Made by a program: the position numbers and the translations under genes. The notes under the pieces were generated by a model. It was not told where the DNA came from. It searched no databases and saw only the letters and a program-made list of their open reading frames with translations. From the NCBI RefSeq assembly GCF_050113715.1, contig NZ_JBNJQR010000004.1:1-64000 (forward strand): DNA of 64,000 nt, given 5' to 3'. The stretch's first letter is position 1. Each line of letters starts with the position of its first letter. Below are positions 43,555 through 53,162 of the stretch, in pieces. The DNA is from Brevibacillus_H ginsengisoli (GTDB taxonomy: Bacteria; Bacillota; Bacilli; Brevibacillales; Brevibacillaceae).

Positions 43555-44741
43555 TTGCCCACTCCATCCATTAGGTACACGTCAGCCGGCATCCCAGGCT
43601 TTAATTGATCGAGGCCCTCTTGAATCTGCACGGTTACGGCGAATACCATCTTGGTACGTTCATCTTTGGTCTGAATATTGCGAGGCGTGAATTCTGCCTT
43701 TTGTGATATGGCGGAGATTTTGCCTGTAAACGTCTTATCGGGATACGCGTCCACCTGAATATGAACGGTCTGATTCACTTTCACCCTGCCAAGCTCTGCT
43801 TCAGGGATGTACATGGTCAGCTTCAACTTGCCCTCTTTCATCATCGTAAACAGAGGTGTTCCTGGTTTGACTACTTCCCCTTCTGTGACGTTCTTCCGCA
43901 GGATTGTGCCATTCACCGGGATTCGAATCGTCGCTTTGTTCAACTGGAGCCTCGCTTGATCCAATCTAGCGGCTGCCTGTTGTTGATTGGCAATTAATTC
44001 TTTGATGACATAATCCGTGCTTCCTGCTTGCATCAAATCCAGATCCGATTGGGCACTTCTCATCTGTGCCTGTCTCGCCTCAATATCGCCCGCTGCAGCA
44101 TCCAAATCACTCTGGGCACTCGTCACTTGCGCGCGATTCACTTCGACTTGAGAAGTTAAACGCTTCACGGCCGTTTGCGCTTGATTCACGGCTTCTTGCT
44201 GAGTGTCGTAATCTTTTTTTGTGGCTGCACCGTTTTGATACAGGCTGGCAATCTCACGCAGGCGCTCCTGTTGATAATCCAGCGTCTTTTTGGCTCCATT
44301 CAGGTCAGCTTCTCCTTGCGTCAATTGATCTTGGGCACGAGTCAAATTGGCTAAGGACTGACGTTTGCGTGAATCGGCTGTAGTGATCGCCGCATTGGCT
44401 GATTGTACATTGGCTAAAGCCTTATCAATCATTTGATTGCGATTACCCGCTTTGGCTTCGTCCACTTTGATACTGGCATATTGAAGAGCGGCCTGGGCTT
44501 CTTTTACGGAAAATTGATAGCTTTGATCGTCTAGGGAGGCGACGACCTGATTCTTGGTTACCGTTGAGCCTTCGTCAGCCATGAGCGATGTAACCTTTCC
44601 TGAGACTTCAGCAACAATCGGCACTTCATCGGCTTCAATCATTCCGGAATACGCCGCATCATCACTTTTTTGTAAGGAGCATCCCGTCAGTAAGATTGCA
44701 AGTATTCCTGTCATGAGAAAATAAAATAGCGTACGGTTCAC
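43551..44741 (-). CDS. HlyD-family adaptor lipoprotein of the ABC exporter
   Basis: A 396-residue membrane-fusion protein. Lipobox LLTGC puts it on the outer face of the membrane. Biotinyl-lipoyl half-motifs (GKVTSLMADEGSTVTKNQVVASLD) flank a long coiled-coil hairpin (about 80-265), followed by a beta-barrel (GTPLFTMMKEGKLKLTMYIPE). First gene of the operon. Confidence 0.92.
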   Translation of the reverse strand: MNRTLFYFLMTGILAILLTGCSLQKSDDAAYSGMIEADEVPIVAEVSGKVTSLMADEGSTVTKNQVVASLDDQSYQFSVKEAQAALQYASIKVDEAKAGNRNQMIDKALANVQSANAAITTADSRKRQSLANLTRAQDQLTQGEADLNGAKKTLDYQQERLREIASLYQNGAATKKDYDTQQEAVNQAQTAVKRLTSQVEVNRAQVTSAQSDLDAAAGDIEARQAQMRSAQSDLDLMQAGSTDYVIKELIANQQQAAARLDQARLQLNKATIRIPVNGTILRKNVTEGEVVKPGTPLFTMMKEGKLKLTMYIPEAELGRVKVNQTVHIQVDAYPDKTFTGKISAISQKAEFTPRNIQTKDERTKMVFAVTVQIQEGLDQLKPGMPADVYLMDGVGK

Positions 44742-44766
44742 TCGTAACCACCTCGCAATTTATAGA

Positions 44767-44791
44767 AGTGAGTAATCACTCGCTAATTATA
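44767..44791 (-). promoter_or_regulatory. Promoter -10 and TetR-type operator of the exporter operon
   Basis: Minus strand TATAAT (44786-44791), then GCGAGTGATTACTCACT (44767-44783), an imperfect palindrome with core GAGTGATTACTC. It covers the expected start of transcription, as TetR operators often do. The -35 is weak. Confidence 0.6.
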
Positions 44792-44821
44792 GTATGCTAG
44801 GAAGCTTGTTAAAAAATCAAG

Positions 44822-44859
44822 AAAAAAGAAAGACACATCCTCAATAAGGTGCGTCTTTC
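44822..44859 (-). terminator. Terminator of the SDR gene
   Basis: Minus strand GAAAGACGCACC / GGATGTGTCTTTC stem with G-U pairs, followed by TTTTTTC. Confidence 0.75.
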
Positions 44860-44888
44860 GGCGTGAATCTATGTAAATGGGAACGTTC

Positions 44889-45599
44889 TTATTCCCCTCT
44901 TCTATATTGTTTTAGGATGTTGGCTGCCACTGTTTCGGGCAGAACTAATTTGCCTTCTTCTTTGAACCCTACAAATCTTGCAAGCTCCGGAAACTGCTCT
45001 TCATTAGCGCTTCGAATGCTCGCTTGCATTTGTGTGTCCATCACTCCTGGATTCACATTCGCTACTTCCACCTGGGGATTGCCCTCATATTGAGCAGCCA
45101 ACACGTTAAAGAACATCTCATTGCCCGCTTTAGCCGCACAGTACATCGCCCATCCCGCTTTGGGTTTAGTGGCCGCCCCTGAAGAGATATTCAGGACCTG
45201 AACTCGCATACGGGAGATTTCTGGCAAGGAAAAAAGGGTATTAGTGATAAGCTGCGCCGCCAAAAAATTCACCTTGATATGATCTATCATTTGCTCAGCA
45301 TCCAGTTGACCAATGCTACCGATCGGTTCCACCACCGCCGCATTATTGATAAAAAGAAGTTCCTCAATCGCAGGGTCTGCCAGAAGCTTGGATAGTTCAT
45401 CCGCGGTAGGCAGTTGATCGATGTTGCGCAAATCCCTCTCCACCAAGAAAATTCGATTGGGATGCTTTTGCGCCGCCTCCAGTTGTTCTGGCAGAAACCT
45501 TCTGGCAATCGCAATCAGATAAACCGAATCACTGGCGAAGGATTCAAAAAACGCTTTTCCCAAACCGCTTGAAGTTCCCGTTACAATAACTGCTTGCAT
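44889..45599 (-). CDS. Short-chain dehydrogenase, YueD/sepiapterin-reductase type
   Basis: A 236-residue SDR oxidoreductase. Cofactor motif TGTSSGLG, structural NNAA, catalytic Ser in LNISSGAATKPKAGW and YxxxK in YCAAKAG, so the catalytic set is complete. The tail pattern matches benzil reductase YueD of Bacillus. NADPH preference and substrate are inference. Monocistronic. Confidence 0.85.
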   Translation of the reverse strand: MQAVIVTGTSSGLGKAFFESFASDSVYLIAIARRFLPEQLEAAQKHPNRIFLVERDLRNIDQLPTADELSKLLADPAIEELLFINNAAVVEPIGSIGQLDAEQMIDHIKVNFLAAQLITNTLFSLPEISRMRVQVLNISSGAATKPKAGWAMYCAAKAGNEMFFNVLAAQYEGNPQVEVANVNPGVMDTQMQASIRSANEEQFPELARFVGFKEEGKLVLPETVAANILKQYRRGE

Positions 45600-45701
45600 T
45601 CGATCCTCTCCCTTGTCATTCGCTCAAAAAATTGTTGATCAATTCAAAATTTTTCCTGCTTATTTATTATACTGGGTTACCCTCTCATTTGAAAATGAAG
45701 A

Positions 45702-45732
45702 AAACCCCTTCTTTCGGAAAAAGAAGGGGTTC
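45702..45732 (-). terminator. Terminator of the arginine-carbamoyl phosphate operon
   Basis: Minus strand AACCCCTTCTT / AAGAAGGGGTT stem directly after argF, then TTCTTC. Confidence 0.8.
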
Positions 45733-45736
45733 CCGA

Positions 45737-46708
45737 CTATAAAACTGCCGCTAAGATAGCTTTCTGAGCATGCAAGCGATTCTCCGCTTGATCAAACACG
45801 ACGGAATGCTTGCCGTCAATAATTCCAGCGGTTACCTCTTCACCCCTGTGTGCGGGCAGGCAGTGCAAGAAGATGTAATCTGGTTTGGCTAATTGCGTGA
45901 GCTTTTCGTTAATCTGATAGTTCGCGAATGCTTGCAATCGGACTTGGTTCTCCTCTTCAAATCCCATCGAAGTCCACACATCGGTGTACAGCACATCCGC
46001 TTGATGTACGGCTTCTTCGGGATTATGGGTAAAGACGAGTTTCGAACCACTGACCATCGCATATTGGTAGGCCGTCCGAACAATCTCTTCTTGCATCTCA
46101 TATCCTTCTGGTGTCGCTACGCTCACATCCATCCCCAATAATGCGGCGATCAGGACAAGCGAGTTGGCTACATTGTTACCGTCGCCGATGTAAGCCAGCT
46201 TCATGCCTTTTAGCTTGCCTTTATGCTCTAAAATCGTCATCATATCCGCCAACGCTTGGCAAGGATGGAACATATCCGTTAACCCGTTAATGATCGGTAT
46301 CGAAGCGTGGTGCGCCAGTTCCTCCACACCCTCATGCGAGAACGTCCGAATCATGATGGCGTCAACATAGCGGGATAGTACTTTCGCGGTGTCGCTGATC
46401 GGTTCCCCGCGTCCTAGCTGGAGGTCTTTGCCGCTTAGGAACATGCTCATTCCGCCGAGCTGGTACATGCCTACTTCAAACGAAACCCGAGTACGGGTAG
46501 AAGACTTGTCAAAGATCATCCCCAACGTCTTCCCTTTCAACGGCTGATCAATCTGGCCGGTTTGTTGGCTTGCTTTTAACTCAATAGCCGACGCCAATAA
46601 CTGATTCAGCTCTTGTGGCGTAAATTCGTCGATACGCAGTACATCTTTTCCTTTACAGTTTAACAGCGGTGCGTTTGGATAAAGTTCCAATGTCTTCGCA
46701 GGCTTCAT
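45737..46708 (-). CDS. argF: Ornithine carbamoyltransferase
   Basis: A 323-residue enzyme making citrulline from ornithine and carbamoyl phosphate. Carbamoyl phosphate loop SSTRTRVSFEVGMYQLGG, ornithine motif DMFHPCQALADMMT and HCLPAHRGEE. I start at ATG 46708 (MKPAKTLELYPNAP) with AAGGGGAG 8 bases before. This makes it overlap the carB end by 56 bp, which is unusual; no good start lies after the carB stop. Last gene of the cluster. Confidence 0.95.
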   Translation of the reverse strand: MKPAKTLELYPNAPLLNCKGKDVLRIDEFTPQELNQLLASAIELKASQQTGQIDQPLKGKTLGMIFDKSSTRTRVSFEVGMYQLGGMSMFLSGKDLQLGRGEPISDTAKVLSRYVDAIMIRTFSHEGVEELAHHASIPIINGLTDMFHPCQALADMMTILEHKGKLKGMKLAYIGDGNNVANSLVLIAALLGMDVSVATPEGYEMQEEIVRTAYQYAMVSGSKLVFTHNPEEAVHQADVLYTDVWTSMGFEEENQVRLQAFANYQINEKLTQLAKPDYIFLHCLPAHRGEEVTAGIIDGKHSVVFDQAENRLHAQKAILAAVL

Positions 46709-49700
46709 GCCCTTCACTCCCCTTCGTTGAAAAAGCTTGTAAATACAGCTCAAACGTCTCCACTGCTGTCATCAGCGGCACGCCTTTTTGGATGGCAGTG
46801 CTGCGCAGTTGGAATCCTTTGCGTTCTTGACGGTTTCCTTTGGTTGCCGTAATCAAAGCCAGCGAGATTGGATGCCCTGATAGACTGGCGGCAAATTCCG
46901 CTTCGTTCTGAACGGTGAACAGGGGCTTGATTCCCTGCTTTTGCAACATTGCTGCTGTTCCTTCCGTTGCGGCGAACACGATCCCTGATTGTGCCAATCC
47001 CGCCAACACGTCGTGGATTTGAAGTTTATCTTGATCAGCCAACGAGAGGAATACGATATCTCCCGCTTGCAGAACGGGATAGCTGGAATCCTTATAGCGG
47101 AACGCTTTGGCAGCCGCCTCCTCAATCGTGCGGCCTAATCCCAGGATTTCACCTGTAGACTTCATTTCCGGCCCAAGTACGGGATCCACTCCATTTAGTT
47201 TAACTGTTGAAAAAACGGGAGCTTTGACGACCGCGAATGGGATATCTGGCAACAACCCTGTTCCATGTCCCATTTCGTGCAATTTCTCGCCTAATTGGGC
47301 GCGTACGGCTAACTCCACCATCGGAACTCCTGTGACTTTGCTTGTAATCGGTACTGTCCGAGAAGCGCGAGGGTTTACTTCCAGAACGTAAATCGTCTCC
47401 CCATCCACGACAAACTGGATATTCATTAATCCGCAAGCCTGAATACGCTGCGCAATTTTCTCTGTGTAGAGGGTTAGCGTCTGTTTCTGTTGACTCGTAA
47501 GCCCTGGTGCTGGGAACAAGGCGATGCTGTCACCCGAGTGAATCCCCGCTTTTTCAACATGTTGGAAAATCCCCGGAATCAGCACATTCTCCCTGTCACA
47601 GATGGCGTCAACTTCCACTTCCATACCAGGAATATATTTATCCACCAGCAAAGGGAAGAAGTTGATCTCCTGCTTCTGATTCAACCATCCGTTAACCGCT
47701 TGAGTTAACTCGTTGAAATCATACACCACTGTCATTCCTTGACCACCGATCACGTAGGAAGGACGCAGCAATACGGGATACCCGATTTGGTCCGCTGCAT
47801 GAAGCGCTTCTTGTACGGTAGCTACACCTTCTCCAGGGATATGAGGAATCTCCAAGTCCCGGAGCATCTGATAAAACAACTCCCGATCCTCTACGCGATC
47901 AATCTCGGAAAGAGACGTACCCAGTATAGTGACTCCTGCCTCTGCCAATGGCGCTGCCAGATTGATGGCTGTTTGACCACCGAACTGGACCATTACTCCT
48001 TCTGCTTGCTCCCGATCGATCACGTTGAGCACATCTTCTACGGTAAGTGGCTCGAAGTAGAGGTGATCCGCCGTTTCATAATCTGTGCTTACGGTTTCTG
48101 GATTGTTATTGACCACAATGGAGACGATGCCTTTGGTTTGTAAGGCTTTCGCCGCATGCACCGAGCAATAATCGAATTCCACGCCTTGACCAATCCGAAT
48201 GGGACCTGAACCGAGGACGAGAATTTTTTTGCCTGTTTTTTCTTCCACTTCATCGATTCCGTTCCAGCTGGAGTAATAATAAGGTGTTTGAGCATCGAAC
48301 TCCGCCGCGCACGTATCGACGATTTTATAGCGAGGGGTAATCCCTAGTTCCAATCGCTTTTGGAAAATGACTTCTGGCTTTACTCCGACTAACTCCGCGA
48401 TCGTTTTGTCGGCGAAGCCGCGATGTTTGGCCTCCTGTAAAAGCTCCTGGCTCAATTGTTCGATACCCGCACGAATCAACTGCTGTTCGATGACAATAAT
48501 GACGGCGATACTGCGAAGGAAGAACGGATCGATTCCGGTTGCTTCATGCAAGGCGAGCTCCGTCATACCCCGTCGCAAAGATTCTGCTACAACAAACAGC
48601 CGAATATCAGTAGCGCTCATTAATGCTTGCTGCAGCTCTTCATCGGACATCGCTTTGACATCCGCTCGATTCAGGTGGGTGTAGCCCAACTCCAACGAGC
48701 GAACCGCTTTTAACAGACCAGCTTCCAACGTACGAGCAATCGACATCACTTCTCCGGTCGCCTTCATTTGAGTCCCGAGCAAACGATCCGCCAGCGGGAA
48801 TTTATCAAAAGGCCAACGCGGTATTTTGACCACCACATAATCGATGGCAGGCTCGAAGCTGGCGTAGGTATAGCCTGTAATCGGGTTGAGCACTTCATCG
48901 AGATGGTAGCCTAGCGCCAATTTGGCGGCGATGCGTGCGATTGGATAGCCGGTTGCCTTGGATGCAAGCGCACTGGAACGGCTCACCCGCGGGTTTACTT
49001 CGATCAGGTAATATTGATCAGAGAGCGGATCAAGCGCGAACTGAATGTTGCATCCCCCAACCACACCTAGAGCGCGAATAACTTTGGTTGAAACGCTTCT
49101 TAGCATCTGATATTGACGATCCGTCAGCGTCTGGGATGGAGCAACTACGATACTATCCCCTGTGTGAATCCCTACCGGATCGAAATTCTCCATGTTGCAT
49201 ACGATGATGCAGGTATCGTCTTGATCACGCATTACTTCGTATTCAATCTCTTTCCAGCCCTTTACACTGCGTTCGATCAAGACCTGATGGATGGGGCTGG
49301 CATTCAGACCACGCAGGGCCACTTCCTTAAGAGTTGCTTCATCCTGGGCAATCCCTCCGCCTGCGCCTCCCAGCGTATAAGCGGGACGAACAATCACCGG
49401 ATACCCAATCGATTGCGCAAATTGCAAAGCGGCTTCGACTGACTTAACCGTTTCACTTTCTGGCACAGGTTCCCCGATCTGTTTCATTAAGCTTTTGAAC
49501 AATTCACGGTCTTCCCCATTTTTGATCGCTTCTAATGGTGTCCCTAACAATTCCACCTCATATTGTGTAAGCACACCGGCTTCCGCCAAGGCAACAGCCA
49601 GATTCAAACCTGTCTGGCCGCCCAGTGTTGGGAGGATGCCGTCTGGTCTTTCTTTGGCGATGATTCGGGTCACCGATTCCACGGTAAGTGGTTCCATATA

Positions 49701-49892
49701 GACTTTGTCTGCCATTTGTTCATCCGTCATGATGGTGGCAGGATTATTGTTGACGAGAACAACTTGCACTCCTTCTTCTTTTAAGGAGAGACATGCTTGC
49801 GCTCCGGCGTAGTCAAATTCGGCCGCTTGCCCAATGACAATGGGTCCGGAGCCGATAACCAGCACTTTCTTAATGAGTTGCTGCTTAGGCAT
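46653..49892 (-). CDS. carB: Carbamoyl-phosphate synthase large subunit
   Basis: A 1079-residue enzyme of two homologous ATP-grasp halves. First half: GSGPIVIGQAAEFDYAGAQ, TLGGQTGLNLA, AGGGIAQDEATL; second half: GSGPIRIGQGVEFDYCSVHA, QFGGQTAINLA. A C-terminal MGS-like domain (about 935-1055) is the regulatory part. It overlaps the carA stop by 8 bp. The C-terminal 18 codons are shared with argF in another frame. Confidence 0.96.
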   Translation of the reverse strand: MPKQQLIKKVLVIGSGPIVIGQAAEFDYAGAQACLSLKEEGVQVVLVNNNPATIMTDEQMADKVYMEPLTVESVTRIIAKERPDGILPTLGGQTGLNLAVALAEAGVLTQYEVELLGTPLEAIKNGEDRELFKSLMKQIGEPVPESETVKSVEAALQFAQSIGYPVIVRPAYTLGGAGGGIAQDEATLKEVALRGLNASPIHQVLIERSVKGWKEIEYEVMRDQDDTCIIVCNMENFDPVGIHTGDSIVVAPSQTLTDRQYQMLRSVSTKVIRALGVVGGCNIQFALDPLSDQYYLIEVNPRVSRSSALASKATGYPIARIAAKLALGYHLDEVLNPITGYTYASFEPAIDYVVVKIPRWPFDKFPLADRLLGTQMKATGEVMSIARTLEAGLLKAVRSLELGYTHLNRADVKAMSDEELQQALMSATDIRLFVVAESLRRGMTELALHEATGIDPFFLRSIAVIIVIEQQLIRAGIEQLSQELLQEAKHRGFADKTIAELVGVKPEVIFQKRLELGITPRYKIVDTCAAEFDAQTPYYYSSWNGIDEVEEKTGKKILVLGSGPIRIGQGVEFDYCSVHAAKALQTKGIVSIVVNNNPETVSTDYETADHLYFEPLTVEDVLNVIDREQAEGVMVQFGGQTAINLAAPLAEAGVTILGTSLSEIDRVEDRELFYQMLRDLEIPHIPGEGVATVQEALHAADQIGYPVLLRPSYVIGGQGMTVVYDFNELTQAVNGWLNQKQEINFFPLLVDKYIPGMEVEVDAICDRENVLIPGIFQHVEKAGIHSGDSIALFPAPGLTSQQKQTLTLYTEKIAQRIQACGLMNIQFVVDGETIYVLEVNPRASRTVPITSKVTGVPMVELAVRAQLGEKLHEMGHGTGLLPDIPFAVVKAPVFSTVKLNGVDPVLGPEMKSTGEILGLGRTIEEAAAKAFRYKDSSYPVLQAGDIVFLSLADQDKLQIHDVLAGLAQSGIVFAATEGTAAMLQKQGIKPLFTVQNEAEFAASLSGHPISLALITATKGNRQERKGFQLRSTAIQKGVPLMTAVETFELYLQAFSTKGSEGHEACEDIGTLSKRTAVKL

Positions 49893-50994
49893 AGTGCTTC
49901 GCCCCTATCGCGTTCATCGACTGAATAAATTGCTTGAAAACATGGGAGGTATCATCTGGTCCCGGATGAGCTTCCGGATGAAACTGTACGCTCATGATCG
50001 GGAGGTATAGGTGCTGTAAGCCTTCTACCGATTTATCGTTTACGTTGCGATATGTCACCATGAGCTGACGCTTATCCACCGTTTCTTCTTTCACAACGTA
50101 TCCGTGATTTTGCGAGGTCATATAAACCTTGCCTGTCGTCAAATCCTTCACCGGATGATTGCTGCCCCGATGACCAAAAGGCAGGCGTTCCGTTTGTGCG
50201 CCAAACATTAATGCCAAGAGCTGATGCCCGAGGCAAATCCCCAATGTTGGGTAGGATTCCGCAACCTTGCGCCATTCCGCACAATAAGAGAGAAGCTCGG
50301 TTGGATCTCCAGGTCCGTTCGAGAAAACGATACCGTCCGGATGAAGCGCACGAATTTCCGCCAAAGTCGTATGAAAAGGCACTACCGTCACGCGACAGCC
50401 TAATTCACGCAGGGAGTTGAGGATCGACCGCTTCATCCCCAGATCCACGATGACGACATGCTCACGCTCTCCAGGATATTGAACGATCTCGGAACTAGAA
50501 ACCTCCGGAACCAATGCTCTGTTCGCATGCTTCTCAAAATACGCCGCCACTTCCAAGGTGGATAGCGGCTTATCCGCGATGACTCCAAACACGTTGCCAG
50601 TGGCTCGCACCAGTTTGGTAACCGCTCTCGTATCGATGCCTGCCAGTATCGGAAATTGGAATGTTTCGGCAATTTCCGCAAGGGAGAATTGCGAGCGATA
50701 GTGACTCGGTATCTCGCAAAGCTCACTCACGACCATTCCGGATAACGCTGGCGCCAACGCTTCAAAATCGGCGTCATTGACTCCGTAATTGCCAATTAAC
50801 GGGTACGTAAACGTAACAATTTGTCCCGCAAAAGAAGGATCTGTCATAACCTCTTGATACCCTGTCATACCTGTATGAAAAACGACCTCTCCTATTCCGT
50901 TCAGGGGAGCACCGTATAATCGACCGCTAAATACCTCGCCACTCGCCAGCGTCAAATATCCTGTTCCGTGGGACTTGGTATACTTATTCAACAT
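49885..50994 (-). CDS. carA: Carbamoyl-phosphate synthase small subunit
   Basis: A 369-residue glutaminase subunit. N-terminal domain typical of CarA, then a class I amidotransferase with the nucleophile in LGICLGHQLLALMFG and His-Glu in QFHPEAHPGP. ATG 50994 (MLNKYTKSHG) follows GAGAGG. Linkage to arg genes, with an ARG box, marks it as the arginine-specific enzyme rather than the pyrimidine one (pyrAA/AB), which should lie elsewhere. Confidence 0.95.
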   Translation of the reverse strand: MLNKYTKSHGTGYLTLASGEVFSGRLYGAPLNGIGEVVFHTGMTGYQEVMTDPSFAGQIVTFTYPLIGNYGVNDADFEALAPALSGMVVSELCEIPSHYRSQFSLAEIAETFQFPILAGIDTRAVTKLVRATGNVFGVIADKPLSTLEVAAYFEKHANRALVPEVSSSEIVQYPGEREHVVIVDLGMKRSILNSLRELGCRVTVVPFHTTLAEIRALHPDGIVFSNGPGDPTELLSYCAEWRKVAESYPTLGICLGHQLLALMFGAQTERLPFGHRGSNHPVKDLTTGKVYMTSQNHGYVVKEETVDKRQLMVTYRNVNDKSVEGLQHLYLPIMSVQFHPEAHPGPDDTSHVFKQFIQSMNAIGAKHYA

Positions 50995-51066
50995 TGTTCC
51001 TCTCCTCTCTCCATGTTCCCTATCCTCTGTTCTTCTTATCACCGTATACATATGCGTTGTTTTGTA

Positions 51067-51095
51067 TTATTATACGTTCGTGTTTATAAAAATGC
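51067..51095 (-). promoter_or_regulatory. carAB-argF promoter with ARG box
   Basis: Minus strand -35 TTGCAT (51090-51095), 17-bp spacer, -10 TATAAT (51067-51072); the ARG-box-like TTGCATTTTTATAAACA covers the -35 (51079-51095). This is an internal promoter inside the argC-to-argF cluster. Confidence 0.68.
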
Positions 51096-51145
51096 AACGG
51101 CTATTTTATCGTTCTTTCGACAAAACAACCGTTGCTTGTTTGCGG

Positions 51146-52330
51146 TTATTTAACAGTTTGATTCAGAGCATTTTCTAGCGCTTGAATCATCTGATCCATC
51201 TCTGTTTCTGTCGTGATAAAAGACGGGAGAAGGCGAATCACTTGGGGCCCCGCTTGCAGCACAATGACTCCGTGCTCTCGCATGTGGCTTAGAATATCGG
51301 CTACAGGCTCCGACATCTCCACTCCAAGCAGCAGGCCTTTGCCCCGTACTGCTATGATCTGCGGATAATCGGTAGCCAATTGCTCCAACTTCTGCTTCAA
51401 ATCAATATGCAGTTGATTTACTTTCTCCAACAGGTTCTCCTGCTGAATCGTCTCTAGTGTTGCCAATCCGGCCGCCATTGCCAGAGGATTGCCTCCAAAG
51501 GTTGTTCCATGTGTACCTGGTGCGAAAGCCTCCGCTACCTGTTCAGTCGCAAGCACAGCTCCTACCGGAAACCCGCTGCCTAAACCCTTGGCAACCGAGA
51601 CTACATCCGGTTTGATGTCATACTGCTGAAAAGCAAACCATGAACCTGTTCGACCAATTCCGGTTTGAACCTCATCGATCATGAGCAATAGTCCCTGTTG
51701 ATCACAGAGTTGACGCAGTTCTTTTACCCACTCGGAATCAGCGGGAAGAACGCCACCTTCCCCTTGGATAAGCTCTAAAAGAATGGCGCAGGTTTTATCG
51801 GTAATCACCTGTTTGACAGCGTCCAAATCATTATAGGGAACTGTAACGAAGCCTACCGGAAGCGGCGCGAAACCATCCTTCACCTTGTCTTGTCCGGTTG
51901 CGGTCAAGGTTGCCAATGTCCGTCCGTGAAAGGATTGCTGAAAGGTGATCACCTCATAGCGATCCTCTCCCTTCACCTTCTGAGCGTAACGTCTGGCCAG
52001 CTTAATGGCTCCTTCATTCGCCTCTGCCCCGCTATTGCAAAAGAACACCCGATCAAGCCCGGATACTTCCGCCAATTTACTTGCCAACTGTTCTTGCAAC
52101 GGATGTTGAAACAAGTTGGAGCTATGCCAAAGCGTATCTATTTGCTGATGCAAACGCTCGGCTACCTGCTTCGGCACATGTCCTAACGAAGTAACCGCAA
52201 TGCCAGAAGTGAAATCCAGATAGGCCATCCCCGATTGATCCCATACCGTATTTCCTTCACCTTTTACCAATGCCAATGGCCATCTGGCATAGTTATTCAT
52301 CAGATTGCATACATTTGCAGTTGATTGCAT
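51146..52330 (-). CDS. argD: Acetylornithine aminotransferase
   Basis: A 394-residue class III PLP aminotransferase. FCNSGAEANEGAIKLAR binds the cofactor phosphate, DEVQTGIGRTG is the conserved block and the Schiff-base lysine is in SVAKGLGSGFPVGAVL. Between argB and carA. Confidence 0.95.
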   Translation of the reverse strand: MQSTANVCNLMNNYARWPLALVKGEGNTVWDQSGMAYLDFTSGIAVTSLGHVPKQVAERLHQQIDTLWHSSNLFQHPLQEQLASKLAEVSGLDRVFFCNSGAEANEGAIKLARRYAQKVKGEDRYEVITFQQSFHGRTLATLTATGQDKVKDGFAPLPVGFVTVPYNDLDAVKQVITDKTCAILLELIQGEGGVLPADSEWVKELRQLCDQQGLLLMIDEVQTGIGRTGSWFAFQQYDIKPDVVSVAKGLGSGFPVGAVLATEQVAEAFAPGTHGTTFGGNPLAMAAGLATLETIQQENLLEKVNQLHIDLKQKLEQLATDYPQIIAVRGKGLLLGVEMSEPVADILSHMREHGVIVLQAGPQVIRLLPSFITTETEMDQMIQALENALNQTVK

Positions 52331-52360
52331 CTCTCATCCCTCGCCTTCTATAGATACACG

Positions 52361-53149
52361 CTAGCTTCCTTGATGAATCGTCGTCCCTGTCTCTCCATCA
52401 CCAAACGCACCAATCAAGTCCTCCACAGTCCCCTGACAAATCATCACCTGGGGAACTCCTTGCGCCAACGCGTCCAATGCCGACTGTACTTTAGGAATCA
52501 TCCCGCCATATACGACTCCGCTTTCGATCCACTCCCCAATCTCATCTGTTCCAACCGAGTGTCGTACTTCCTTATTCCCCGCTTCGTTTGGCACCATAAT
52601 CCCCGGTACATCCGTGATCAATAAGAGATTATCAGCATGAAGCGAGGCCGCTATGGCACCAGCCGCTACATCCGCATTGATGTTATACACCTGCCGACCA
52701 TCAGCGGATACCCCAAGTGGTGCAACAACCGGTATATATCCTTGATCAAGATGACTCTCGAGCAGGGAGGAGTCAATGTGAATAATCTCCCCGACCAACC
52801 CAAGAGGGCGTTCCGTCTGTTTCGCCACAATCAAATGGCCGTCAACCCCGCTGATTCCACACGCCTTGCCTTGTGCTTGAGACAGACGACGTACAAGCTT
52901 CTTGTTAATAGAACCGCTTAGCACCATTTCGACCACATCAATCGTTTGTTCACAGGTGTACCGCAATCCGTCGATGAATCGAGCCGGGATGTTTAACTTC
53001 TCCAGCATGGCATTGATGGCTGGCCCCCCGCCGTGTACGATCACGATTTGTTTGCCTTCTTGCTGCAAGCCAACAAGTGTCTCAAAAAAAGAAGCTGGAA
53101 GCTGCTCCATTGTACTTCCGCCACATTTAATCACAATCAGCGACGCCAT
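52361..53149 (-). CDS. argB: Acetylglutamate kinase
   Basis: A 262-residue amino-acid kinase. KCGGSTMEQLP holds the catalytic lysine, VHGGGPAINAML the substrate loop, and LITDVPGIM the nucleotide site. It starts 13 bp after argC with no room for argJ in between. Confidence 0.96.
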   Translation of the reverse strand: MASLIVIKCGGSTMEQLPASFFETLVGLQQEGKQIVIVHGGGPAINAMLEKLNIPARFIDGLRYTCEQTIDVVEMVLSGSINKKLVRRLSQAQGKACGISGVDGHLIVAKQTERPLGLVGEIIHIDSSLLESHLDQGYIPVVAPLGVSADGRQVYNINADVAAGAIAASLHADNLLLITDVPGIMVPNEAGNKEVRHSVGTDEIGEWIESGVVYGGMIPKVQSALDALAQGVPQVMICQGTVEDLIGAFGDGETGTTIHQGS

Positions 53150-53162
53150 TTTACCCTCCCCT

